A program made the translations under genes and the position numbers. A stretch of DNA of 64,000 bases from Bacteroidetes bacterium 43-16 (GTDB lineage: Bacteria; Bacteroidota; Bacteroidia; Chitinophagales; Chitinophagaceae). Every line of letters starts with the position of its first letter. The stretch's first letter is position 1. Below are positions 27,591 through 37,105 of this stretch, piece after piece. The DNA lies in NCBI GenBank assembly GCA_001897525.1, contig MKTB01000002.1:1-64000 (forward strand). The letters are read 5' to 3'. The notes below the pieces were generated by a model. It saw only the letters and a program-made list of their open reading frames with translations, had not been told where the DNA came from and searched no databases.

Positions 27591-30500
27591 ATGATCAAGT
27601 TTTACCAAAAAAACAACAGGTGCTTCAAACCATCTTTAAAAGTGCTGCTGAGCTTATACAGCCTAATTGTCTTGCTGTTATCCCATCAAAAGATACAGGC
27701 ACAGACTTATTGTACGACCACGGTGGGGACTAATGGAAATATTTATTACGTTGATTCTATTAAAACCACAGGTGGCACCACAAATATTAACCACTTAAAC
27801 GTTAACCCTTTAGTCGTTAATTCAAATGGTTATACCGATCAGACCACACAAGTGGTTACCGGTTTACAAGGTTCTACTTTCCAGTTAATTTTACATGGCA
27901 GACAACTATTTGCCTATCACTGGAATGTCTTTATTGACTGGAACCAGAACGGTGTGCTGAATGATCCCGGAGAAGTGGTATATAGCTACCTTACCGGCAC
28001 GCAGATACAAACCACCACCATTACAGTTACGATCCCGGCTACGGCTACACCGGGCAATAACCGGATGCGCGTAGGTATGTACAGAATTTCTACAACTACA
28101 GACCCCTGTAATACCAATACTTCTGTAATGGGCTATATTACAGACTTTACGGTAAATGTACTTCCGCTCACCCCCTGCACCAATCCTGCAGCAGGCGGCG
28201 TTGCAACCGTAACTCCTGCAGGCCAGTCCTGCCCGGGATCCCCGGTAACATTAGGCTTAACGGGTATTACCATTTCCGGTAACCAGACATATGAATGGGA
28301 AAGCTCCCCCAATAATACAACATACACCAGCATCGGTGCGGCCAGCGCAAATCCCAATGCTACCGTTAGCCCTTCAACCACAACCTGGTACAGGTGTAAA
28401 GTGGTCTGTTCCGGGGGCACACCGGCCTACTCTACCCCGGTCCAGGTGACGGTAATGACACCATTGAACGGAGTATATACGATTAACAATGCCAATCCTA
28501 CTGCAGGTACAAACTTTAACAACTTTACAGATGCTGCTAACCGGCTTAACTGCGCAGGTGTATCGGGGCAGGTGACCTTTAACGTCAGTCCTACAACACC
28601 TTATGTGGAAACCCTTAACCTGGGTGTCATCCCGGGCATAAGCCAGGCCAACCGTGTGCGGTTCAACGGGAACGGGGCTACTGTTCAATTCACCAATACT
28701 ACCACGGCAAGACAATTATTAACCTTAAATGGAACGAAGTATGTAACCATTGACAGTGTCAAATTTAAATCACTGGATGCCACATTCGGATGGGGCGCAA
28801 GAATAGCCGGTGGCGCTGCTTATGATACTATCACCCGTTGCCAGTTCGACCTAAGTTCTGTGACGAGCACAACAGCTGCCAATGTGAATGGGATACTATT
28901 CACAGCGTCTGAAACGGCAACAACAACAGCAGGTGTGAACGGCAAAAATATCTATATAGCCAATAACTACATTAAAGGCTCTGCGGCAGCAGGAGGCCTG
29001 AATTTTGGCATTGGCATTGCCTCAGGAGGCAGTGACTCTAATACGATAAAAAACAACCTGATTGAAAATTATTACAATACCGGTATTTATATTGCTCCGG
29101 CCAGATTCACGACCATAGAAGGCAATGAGATCCACAGGGCAAACAAAACCACCGGCATAGTAGCTGCTGAAGGAATCAGTACCATTAGCGGTGATATGGC
29201 CGGGTCTAAGATCATCGGCAACAGGATACACAGCCCGGGAGGCACTGCAGGGGCCACTACCGTGTTCAGGGGCTTATCGCTGCTGGGAGATGGTACAGCA
29301 ACCAATCCGGTTATTGTAGCTAATAATGTTATCTACAAGATCAACCAGGGAGGAGCTTCCTCAGGCATCTATGTCAGTGCCGGCTTGTACAATCTCATCT
29401 ATCACAATACCGTATCTTTTGACCAGGTATTAAGTGGCACTGCTATCAACTATGGTATCTATACTACCGGTACCAATACCGGGACAGATATCATCAATAA
29501 CCTGGTCAGCATCACAGCAGGTTCCGGCGGTATTAAATATGGCTTTTATTACAACACAGCGCCAAGCGCCAATACTGCACAAAAAAACAATTTCTACCTA
29601 AACTCTACTCAGGCAGGCGTTCAGAACTATGGCTACTATACCACAGCTTACCTCACACAAGCCGCGTTCCAGGCAGCTTATCCAGCACTGGAGCCGGGTT
29701 CTCCTGCAGTGGATCCGCAATTCACCTCATTAGCTACAGGCAACCTGAGACCGGGCAACCCGCTTTTATTTTCAGCAGGGAATAATGTCCTCGCTACTGT
29801 GCCCAATGATATCAACAACACACCGCGCACGATGACTCCTACCATCGGAGCATTCCAGCATGTGGCGATCACTATGAATGATGCACAGACACAAGCCATC
29901 TTAAACCCGACCGGCAATATTTGTGCGACTTCAAGCCCGGTGGAAGTCATCATAAAAAATGCAGGCGCTAATAACATCACCAACCTGGTGGTGAACTGGA
30001 GCTTAAACGGCGTGGCACAAACAGCAACTAACTATACCGCTACCCTGGTAACTACCGGCTCAAGTACCGGTCAGAATTCAGATACCATTGTTATCGGCAA
30101 TGCCAACCTTGTTGCCGGGGCCAATACCATCAAAGTATGGACCTCATTACCCAATGGTGTAGCAGATACAGACAATACCAATGATACCCTGCAGGTAGTG
30201 ATCAACACCGTTAATTTCACCATTTCCCCGGCCAATGCGATCACCTGTGCTACAGGATCTACCACATTGACCCTGAGCCCTGCAACAGGATATAATCCCG
30301 GTAACATCCAGTGGGAGCAATCCACCAATGGAGGGACCACCTGGACCGCAATTACCGGTGCAAATACAGTAACCTACACTGCTACAGGGATTACCACAAA
30401 TCGCCTGTATAGAGTAAAAATTACGAATAATACTTCTGTCTGCTATTCCAATATTGCTACACTAACCGTACAGGAAGCCCTGATCTCTGGCACAACACCT

Positions 30501-31868
30501 GGCTCCAGGTGCGGCACAGGTTCTGTGAGCTTATCGGCCACAGGAACCGGTACTACTTATAAATGGTACGCGGCAGCAACAGGAGGTACCGCTCTGTTTA
30601 CAGGCAGTCCTTTCAATACCCCAAGTATCAGCGCAAACACTACTTATTATGTAAGTGCGGCTAACTCCGGTGGTTGTGAAAGCAGCAGAACAGCTGTCCT
30701 GGCTACTGTAAACCCACTGCCACAGGTCAACCTGGGTGTGGACAGGGTCATTTGCCCGGGCACCTCAACTACGATCAACGGAACGTCCACTACAAGTGGG
30801 GTGACTTATTTATGGAATACCAATGCCACTACGCCTACCATAACCGTAAACACTCCCGGCACTTATTCTATCGGGGTCAATAATGGCACCTGTATCGCCA
30901 GGGATACCATCATCATCACTGCAGCACCTGTGCCTGCAGCCACTTTACCAGATACCGTCAGCATCTGTGAAGGACAAACAGCTACCCTGAATGCAGGTAA
31001 TACCGGAAGTACTTTCTTATGGAACAATACCAGTACGACCCAAAGCATCAATGCGAGCACTGCCGGGTTATACACCGTTAAGATTACCAACACCTTCAAC
31101 TGTTTTATTACAGACAGCGCCAGGCTGGTCGTGCATCCATTGCCGGTAGTTGACCTGGGCAACGATACGACGATCTGCCAAAATGCAGTGATCACACTGG
31201 ATGCAGAAAACGGTGGAGCCGATTACTTATGGAGTACAGGGGCTACCACACAAACGATCGATGTAGACCAGGCAGGCAGCTATAATGTTGAGGTAACCAA
31301 TCAATATGGATGTGTGGCCAGCGATTCAAAAGACGTGGCTGTTTACGACCAGATTTCCATCGGCGGCTTCAACTTTATCCCAAGGTTTGATATTGAAGCA
31401 GGAAGAGTGGACTTTAGCCCGATTGACCCGGTAGAGGTAACTGATTACCAGTGGGACTTTGGAGATGGCAACACTTCAACCCTGGAAACACCAAGTCATA
31501 TCTATGCCAATAACGGAACGTACACCGTAACCCTTCGGGTATCTAATGATTGCGGTACCCAAGACACCGCTTTGCTCATCAATGTGGATCTTTTAGTAGG
31601 CGTAAAAAATGCCGGAACTGCGGACCTGGATATTCAGGTATTCCCTGTCCCTGCAAAAAGCTATCTAAGCATTGAAAGCAAAGATGCGGGCATCACCCTG
31701 CACAAAGCAACGGTTGTGAATGCGATCGGTCAGGTAGTACCGGTAAATTACCAGAAAGGCAACAATAACCTGCACCTGAACCTGCAGCAAATGGTGCCCG
31801 GTAACTATATCATTATTATCGAGACCAGCAAAGGCAAAGCTTACCGCAGGTTTAATATATTAAAATAG
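27591..31868 (+). CDS. T9SS-secreted surface protein D
   Basis: The ATG at 27591 is chosen over the ATG at 27525. It sits at the same distance from the leader element as in genes B and C and directly precedes a signal peptide (MIKFYQKNN... to QKIQAQ), whereas the upstream 22 codons are the leader element itself. The product is 1425 residues: a GEVED domain at about 40-195 (FIDWNQNGVLNDPGE), an Ig-like domain, a beta-helix related to that of B/C but with many synonymous and coding differences, a CARDB-like domain, Ig-like domains, SprB-type repeats, a PKD domain (YQWDFGDGNTS) and a type A sorting domain (VFPVPAKSYLSIES, then ETSKGKAYRRFNILK). The role is probably adhesion. Confidence 0.87.
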   Translation: MIKFYQKNNRCFKPSLKVLLSLYSLIVLLLSHQKIQAQTYCTTTVGTNGNIYYVDSIKTTGGTTNINHLNVNPLVVNSNGYTDQTTQVVTGLQGSTFQLILHGRQLFAYHWNVFIDWNQNGVLNDPGEVVYSYLTGTQIQTTTITVTIPATATPGNNRMRVGMYRISTTTDPCNTNTSVMGYITDFTVNVLPLTPCTNPAAGGVATVTPAGQSCPGSPVTLGLTGITISGNQTYEWESSPNNTTYTSIGAASANPNATVSPSTTTWYRCKVVCSGGTPAYSTPVQVTVMTPLNGVYTINNANPTAGTNFNNFTDAANRLNCAGVSGQVTFNVSPTTPYVETLNLGVIPGISQANRVRFNGNGATVQFTNTTTARQLLTLNGTKYVTIDSVKFKSLDATFGWGARIAGGAAYDTITRCQFDLSSVTSTTAANVNGILFTASETATTTAGVNGKNIYIANNYIKGSAAAGGLNFGIGIASGGSDSNTIKNNLIENYYNTGIYIAPARFTTIEGNEIHRANKTTGIVAAEGISTISGDMAGSKIIGNRIHSPGGTAGATTVFRGLSLLGDGTATNPVIVANNVIYKINQGGASSGIYVSAGLYNLIYHNTVSFDQVLSGTAINYGIYTTGTNTGTDIINNLVSITAGSGGIKYGFYYNTAPSANTAQKNNFYLNSTQAGVQNYGYYTTAYLTQAAFQAAYPALEPGSPAVDPQFTSLATGNLRPGNPLLFSAGNNVLATVPNDINNTPRTMTPTIGAFQHVAITMNDAQTQAILNPTGNICATSSPVEVIIKNAGANNITNLVVNWSLNGVAQTATNYTATLVTTGSSTGQNSDTIVIGNANLVAGANTIKVWTSLPNGVADTDNTNDTLQVVINTVNFTISPANAITCATGSTTLTLSPATGYNPGNIQWEQSTNGGTTWTAITGANTVTYTATGITTNRLYRVKITNNTSVCYSNIATLTVQEALISGTTPGSRCGTGSVSLSATGTGTTYKWYAAATGGTALFTGSPFNTPSISANTTYYVSAANSGGCESSRTAVLATVNPLPQVNLGVDRVICPGTSTTINGTSTTSGVTYLWNTNATTPTITVNTPGTYSIGVNNGTCIARDTIIITAAPVPAATLPDTVSICEGQTATLNAGNTGSTFLWNNTSTTQSINASTAGLYTVKITNTFNCFITDSARLVVHPLPVVDLGNDTTICQNAVITLDAENGGADYLWSTGATTQTIDVDQAGSYNVEVTNQYGCVASDSKDVAVYDQISIGGFNFIPRFDIEAGRVDFSPIDPVEVTDYQWDFGDGNTSTLETPSHIYANNGTYTVTLRVSNDCGTQDTALLINVDLLVGVKNAGTADLDIQVFPVPAKSYLSIESKDAGITLHKATVVNAIGQVVPVNYQKGNNNLHLNLQQMVPGNYIIIIETSKGKAYRRFNILK

Positions 31869-31885
31869 TATCCCTCAATAGCTTG

Positions 31886-31926
31886 CAACAGAGGGCTGTT
31901 TTATAGACAGCTCTTTGTTGTTTTAA
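31886..31926 (+). terminator. Terminator after surface protein D
   Basis: A 14-bp stem with two G-U pairs (CAACAGAGGGCTGT with ACAGCTCTTTGTTG), followed by TTTTAATT. Confidence 0.75.
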
Positions 31927-32138
31927 TTCCAAAAATCATATCAAACCTTGATTATTATACCATTATGTTTTGACCTTGTCCGTATAGATAAAATCACTTA
32001 AATATACTTTTAAAAGTATTTAGAAAATTATCACATTTAGCCAAACTTAATCTTTAAAATTGTCGTCTATTATTTGTGTATTCCTTAACAGATACACTTA
32101 TGATAAAGTCTCCTTAACCCTTTTTGAAAAGTCAATAC

Positions 32139-35100
32139 ATGAAAATGAAAAATCTATTTAATTTTTTTAAACCTAAACTGCTATCCCTCAGTTTAGGCTT
32201 ACTGGGCTTTAGTGCGGGCCAGTCATCAGCACAGGCTCCTTATTGCTCCATGACTTATGCCAATTCCTGTTCATCATGGGGAACCAGCCAGGTGACGGTA
32301 GGAACATTTACCCATAGTCCGGCCTGTAACTCTTCGACAAAATACCAGAATTATACTGCGCAGACCATTACATTGGCTGCCGGTGTTAGCAGCAATGTAA
32401 GTTTAACTGCATTGGGCTATACAGGCGTGGGTATGGCGGCAGATTTTAATAATGACCTGGATTTTGAAGATGCTGGAGAGACCTTGTTTTTGCCCAACTA
32501 TTTTGATGGTCCCGGCGGTACTGCAGTCTACACGGGAACGGTTACCGTGCCACCAAATATTTTACCCGGCAACTACAGGCTGAGGATATGGAACCGTACG
32601 GCAAATGCGGGTGGTGCCAACAATGGCGTTATTCCTTGTGGTACCGGCTATGGTTATGGACGTTACCTGGATTATACTTTAGCAGTGACCAATGCGGCTA
32701 CTTGCCTGCCCCCTGCTAATGTACAGGTGACCGCGGCAGCTACAACAGCAGCCATCAGCTGGACGGCATCTACCTCTTCACCGGCTAACTACCGCTGGAA
32801 AGTAGTAGCCGCAGGAGCTGACCCTAATACGGCCCCCCCTGTAACGGCTACAGCTACCGGAACGACCACGGCCACAACGGCAAATGCTACAGGTTTAACC
32901 TCAGCTACTTCATATGATGCCTATGCAAAATCATTATGTAGTGCATCGGATAGCAGTGTATGGACTTTGGTACGTAATTTCACCACCCTTTGTGACGGCA
33001 CACCGGCTACAGGTGTGGCTTCCTCTTCTGTACCCTCTGTTTGCCCTACGATTAGCTTTAACCTGGTGCTTACAGGCGTTACCGCAGCTCCGGGCATCAC
33101 CTTCCAGTGGCAATCTTCCAGTGCGGCAGGTGGCCCCTTTACCAATATTACAGGAGCTACTACAGCCACTTATGCACATTCACAATCAGCATCCACTTTC
33201 TACAGGTGCGTGGTTACCTGTACCGGAAGCACATTGACCTCCACTTCAAACGTGATCAATGTAGCCATTAACCCGGGTACCAGTTGTTATTGTACCCCTA
33301 CTTATACCTACGGCTGCTCTAACGGCGCCACAATTAAAAGCTTTTCAACAAGCGGTGCCACCGGCAGTAATATTAGTAACCTGAATACAGGCTGTGCCAA
33401 TACAAACGGGTATTCAAACTATACAACAATGATCGTTTCCGGTGTGCAGACCACGACGTTTAACTATTCCGTAGTTGTAGACAATTATTCAGGCGGTGTA
33501 AAAATATGGGCCGACTGGAACCAGGATGGTATATTTGACCCGGTTAATGAACAGATTGCGGCCTCTGCATCAACGATTGCAAGCGGAGCTACATTTTCCG
33601 GTACGGCTACTATACCGGCTACTGCACTCACCGGAACAACGCGGATGCGCGTTCGCGTAGTGGAAAGTTCTACCAGCTTTAACTCCTGCAGCAATTATGA
33701 TTATGGAGAAACTGAAGACTATTCCATAACCGTCCTGTCTGCTTCAGGAATCTGTGTGAGTCCGACCAACCTTGCGCTCAGCGGTGCCGTAACGCCTACT
33801 GCCGCTACGGTAACCTTTACAGCCCCTCCGGTTGGTAATGCTCCTACCAATTATATTTATCAACTGAGAACAGACGGAACCTTACCAGGCTCCGGCGCTA
33901 CAGGCCTTTCCGCCAGCGGAACAGTAACCGCTTCCCCGGTAAACTTTACTACCTTAGACCCGGCGACCAATTATGTGTTCTATATCCGCACCTTCTGTTC
34001 TGCCGGTGATACGAGTTCTTGGGTAAATATTCCTTTCAGCACTACTTTTGATACCCTGACCCCGGTTGCCCTGGGCCAGTTTAATGCAGATGTGATCGCC
34101 AACGGAATAGGTACAGCCATGAGCTCTACGACCAATGATGTGGATGGTGTAAATTTTGCCCTTGTGGCAAAGGATTACCAGGCTACAGCTTCTGCGGCTT
34201 TCCCTACTTATGCAGTACCCAATAACCGGATCATCCAAAACGGCATCCGGAAATACCGCCTGGCCAACTATACAGGCAACAACTCTTTACGCCAGCTTTT
34301 AACTGCTCCAAATGCTGCAGTCAGGTTCTTAGCCCCTAAACGGGCCAATAAGGTTTATGTAATGGGCATCAGCGGCAGTGCAATAGCTAACTTTAATGCC
34401 ATTGTTTACTTTGCCGATGGCAGTACACAAACCCAGGCGATGAACTTTGCCGACTGGTACACGAGCAATACCAATGTTGTAGTGAGCGGAGTAGGCAGAA
34501 TTAACCGTACCAATAATGGACTGGAAGGTACCGCTACCGGTGGGCCAAGGATGCATGACTCTGCAATCGTGATCAGCACCGCTAACAGGAATAAACAGAT
34601 TGACAGCATTGTGATCCAAAGAACGGGTACTACCGCAGGTGTAAGTAATGTATTGGCAGTAAGTATCGTGCCGAACGTTAACCAGGCATGTAAATTACCG
34701 GGCAACTTATCTATTGCCAATATTACCTGTGCCGGTGGTTTACTCTCCTGGCAGGGCAATGGCACAAGCACCAACTACCAGATCAGTTATGGCCCGATCG
34801 GCACCTTAGCCAATGCAGGTACCCTTGTTTCTGTAACAGGTGCTGCCGGAGCCAATACACACCAGTTTGTCAACGGCACTACAAACGGCTCCCTGCAATT
34901 GTATGTAAGAGCAGTATGCGGTACCAACTCCTATTCTGACTGGGTAGGACCATTGGAAGTGACACTTCCCGTTACCTCCCTTACGCCAACCTTCACTTTG
35001 CCGGCCGATATTTGTGCCGGTGCTACAGCACCGGTTTTACCGACCACCTCTAACAATAGTATAACGGGTACTTGGTCTCCGGCTGTAGTGAGCAATACGG

Positions 35101-36827
35101 CTACCGGTACTTATACCTTTACCCCTGCGGCACTTTCCTGTGCTGTTCCGGTTACAGCGACTATTAATGTGGCTACCTATACACTTTCCCCCCTTACCGA
35201 TACCATATGTGTCGGCGGCGCTACCACATTAAATCTGAGCCCTGCTACCGGCTATACACCGGGAGCCATTGCCTGGGAAAGTTCAAGTAATGGCGGTACT
35301 ACCTGGGATCCGATCACGGGTGCTAATGCAGTCACCTATAATGTATCCGGCATTCCTTCATTAAGACGTTACAGAACCAAAATAAGCCAGAACAATATTG
35401 TTTGCTACTCTACAGTAGCCGCAGTAGATGTGCGGAATATGCAGATCACCAACACGGTTAGCGCAGAAAGATGCGGTCCGGGTACGGTAACTTTATCGGC
35501 AACCGGTAACGGAACACAGTTCAACTGGTTCACTTCCGCAACCAGCACCACACCGGTATCTTCCGGGGCCTCATTTACCACACCATCGCTGACCAGCTCT
35601 GCTACATATTATGTCAACACGACCCGCAATGGCTGTGAAAGCCCTAGAGTAGCCGTTACAGCAACCATCAATGAACAACCACTGATCAATCTGGGTAACG
35701 ATACCCTGATCTGCCCGGGTACTTCTGTTACCTTAAACTCAGCTACGGCAACAGCAGGCGTAAGCCGTACCTGGAATACCGGTGCTACTACACAAACTAT
35801 AACGGTAAACACAGCAGGCACCTATTCGGTACAGGTAAGCACACCAAAATGTACCGCTAAGGATACGATCATCGTGGGCATTGCACCTTTACCTGCCGCC
35901 AATCTTACAGATACTATTGCGATCTGTAACGGAACAAATGCAGTATTAAATGCAGGGAATGCCGGGGCTACCTTCTTATGGAGTACAGGCCAGACTACCC
36001 AAAACATCAGTGTAAGTACCGGCGGACCCTATAAAGTAACCGTTACCAATACACACCATTGCTCTATATCCGATACCTCCTTCGTGGTGGTCAATCCGGT
36101 ACCGGTCGTAAACTTAGGTGCAGACACGACCATCTGTCCTAATATGCCGCATACACTGGATGCAGGGAATACCGGCAGCACTTATGACTGGAATACCGGT
36201 GCCAATACCCAAACCTTAAGCATCAACCAGGGTGGCACTTATGCTGTTACCGTGACCAATCAATACAATTGCAGCAAAGCGGATACCATCCTCGTTACGA
36301 TCTACAATGGTACCCGCGTAGATGGGTTCACTTTTGTGCCGAGATTTGATATTGAGCCGGGCAGGATTGACTTCACCCCCATCAACCCTCAAAATGTAGA
36401 TGATTATTTATGGGATTTCGGAGATGGCAATACCTCAACACTCCAGTTCCCCTCACATACCTATACAGCCAGCGGCACGTACCCGGTAAATCTTTTAGTA
36501 TCCAATACCTGTGGCGCTATGGATACCTTACTCACGATCCATGTCGATCTGTATCTTGGTGTGGCCAAAGTGGTGAACAAAAACCTGAATATTAAAGTGT
36601 ACCCGGTTCCCGCACAGGAAAGCATCAATATTGAATCAGCAGACCCTACGGTAATGATACATTCATTAAGCATGTTCAACACAATAGGCCAGGAAGTGAT
36701 CAATAGCCAAAAATTAAATGTGCTTAAAACCAATATGGACATCAGCCATGTTCCATCCGGAGATTACTTCATCCGCATCGAAACCAATAAAGGTGTACTG
36801 ACACGGAAGATCAACATCATCCATTAA
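32139..36827 (+). CDS. T9SS-secreted surface protein E, without beta-helix
   Basis: The ATG at 32139 (MKMKNLFNFFKPK) is preferred to the TTG five codons upstream. The product is 1562 residues. The signal peptide ends near SSAQ. Domains: GEVED 1 (about 35-185), fibronectin III-like, Ig-like, GEVED 2 (about 382-535, VKIWADWNQDGIFD), a second FnIII-like, a jelly-roll-like domain (about 640-850, VYVMGISGSA), FnIII, Ig-like, SprB-type repeats, PKD (YLWDFGDGNTS) and a type A sorting domain (VYPVPAQESINIES, then IETNKGVLTRKINI). It shares the back half with C and D but has no beta-helix and no leader element. FnIII plus jelly-roll modules suggest carbohydrate or matrix binding; no enzyme motif was seen. 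Confidence 0.87.
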   Translation: MKMKNLFNFFKPKLLSLSLGLLGFSAGQSSAQAPYCSMTYANSCSSWGTSQVTVGTFTHSPACNSSTKYQNYTAQTITLAAGVSSNVSLTALGYTGVGMAADFNNDLDFEDAGETLFLPNYFDGPGGTAVYTGTVTVPPNILPGNYRLRIWNRTANAGGANNGVIPCGTGYGYGRYLDYTLAVTNAATCLPPANVQVTAAATTAAISWTASTSSPANYRWKVVAAGADPNTAPPVTATATGTTTATTANATGLTSATSYDAYAKSLCSASDSSVWTLVRNFTTLCDGTPATGVASSSVPSVCPTISFNLVLTGVTAAPGITFQWQSSSAAGGPFTNITGATTATYAHSQSASTFYRCVVTCTGSTLTSTSNVINVAINPGTSCYCTPTYTYGCSNGATIKSFSTSGATGSNISNLNTGCANTNGYSNYTTMIVSGVQTTTFNYSVVVDNYSGGVKIWADWNQDGIFDPVNEQIAASASTIASGATFSGTATIPATALTGTTRMRVRVVESSTSFNSCSNYDYGETEDYSITVLSASGICVSPTNLALSGAVTPTAATVTFTAPPVGNAPTNYIYQLRTDGTLPGSGATGLSASGTVTASPVNFTTLDPATNYVFYIRTFCSAGDTSSWVNIPFSTTFDTLTPVALGQFNADVIANGIGTAMSSTTNDVDGVNFALVAKDYQATASAAFPTYAVPNNRIIQNGIRKYRLANYTGNNSLRQLLTAPNAAVRFLAPKRANKVYVMGISGSAIANFNAIVYFADGSTQTQAMNFADWYTSNTNVVVSGVGRINRTNNGLEGTATGGPRMHDSAIVISTANRNKQIDSIVIQRTGTTAGVSNVLAVSIVPNVNQACKLPGNLSIANITCAGGLLSWQGNGTSTNYQISYGPIGTLANAGTLVSVTGAAGANTHQFVNGTTNGSLQLYVRAVCGTNSYSDWVGPLEVTLPVTSLTPTFTLPADICAGATAPVLPTTSNNSITGTWSPAVVSNTATGTYTFTPAALSCAVPVTATINVATYTLSPLTDTICVGGATTLNLSPATGYTPGAIAWESSSNGGTTWDPITGANAVTYNVSGIPSLRRYRTKISQNNIVCYSTVAAVDVRNMQITNTVSAERCGPGTVTLSATGNGTQFNWFTSATSTTPVSSGASFTTPSLTSSATYYVNTTRNGCESPRVAVTATINEQPLINLGNDTLICPGTSVTLNSATATAGVSRTWNTGATTQTITVNTAGTYSVQVSTPKCTAKDTIIVGIAPLPAANLTDTIAICNGTNAVLNAGNAGATFLWSTGQTTQNISVSTGGPYKVTVTNTHHCSISDTSFVVVNPVPVVNLGADTTICPNMPHTLDAGNTGSTYDWNTGANTQTLSINQGGTYAVTVTNQYNCSKADTILVTIYNGTRVDGFTFVPRFDIEPGRIDFTPINPQNVDDYLWDFGDGNTSTLQFPSHTYTASGTYPVNLLVSNTCGAMDTLLTIHVDLYLGVAKVVNKNLNIKVYPVPAQESINIESADPTVMIHSLSMFNTIGQEVINSQKLNVLKTNMDISHVPSGDYFIRIETNKGVLTRKINIIH

Positions 36828-36845
36828 TACATTCATTCTTTTTAT

Positions 36846-36890
36846 ACTAAAAGGATACTTCTGCAGAGAAGTATCCTTTTAGTACTTTTC
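36846..36890 (+). terminator. Intrinsic terminator after surface protein E
   Basis: A perfect 17-bp stem (ACTAAAAGGATACTTCT with AGAAGTATCCTTTTAGT) with a GCAG loop, followed by ACTTTTCT. It closes the surface protein array before the next operon. Confidence 0.88.
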
Positions 36891-37105
36891 TAAGAACTTT
36901 AACGCCTTTATGGGGTTACATTTCACGGGGAGTTATATTAAGGAAGATATCCGGCTGTGTCACAACACGAATTTTGCATTCGATATGAAAACATTTGTAA
37001 ACTAATGTGTATTTTGCAGTTAGAAAACTAAACACCAATACCGATACTTAACTCTTTTAGCGCCTGTAAAGCAGGACAAAAGAGCTCAATAAAAATCAAA
37101 ATAAG

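Noticed and set aside
10441-36827. CRISPR array or transposon repeats in the repetitive surface region
   Set aside because: Repeats are long, protein-coding and irregularly spaced, without fixed spacers, terminal inverted repeats or transposase frames.
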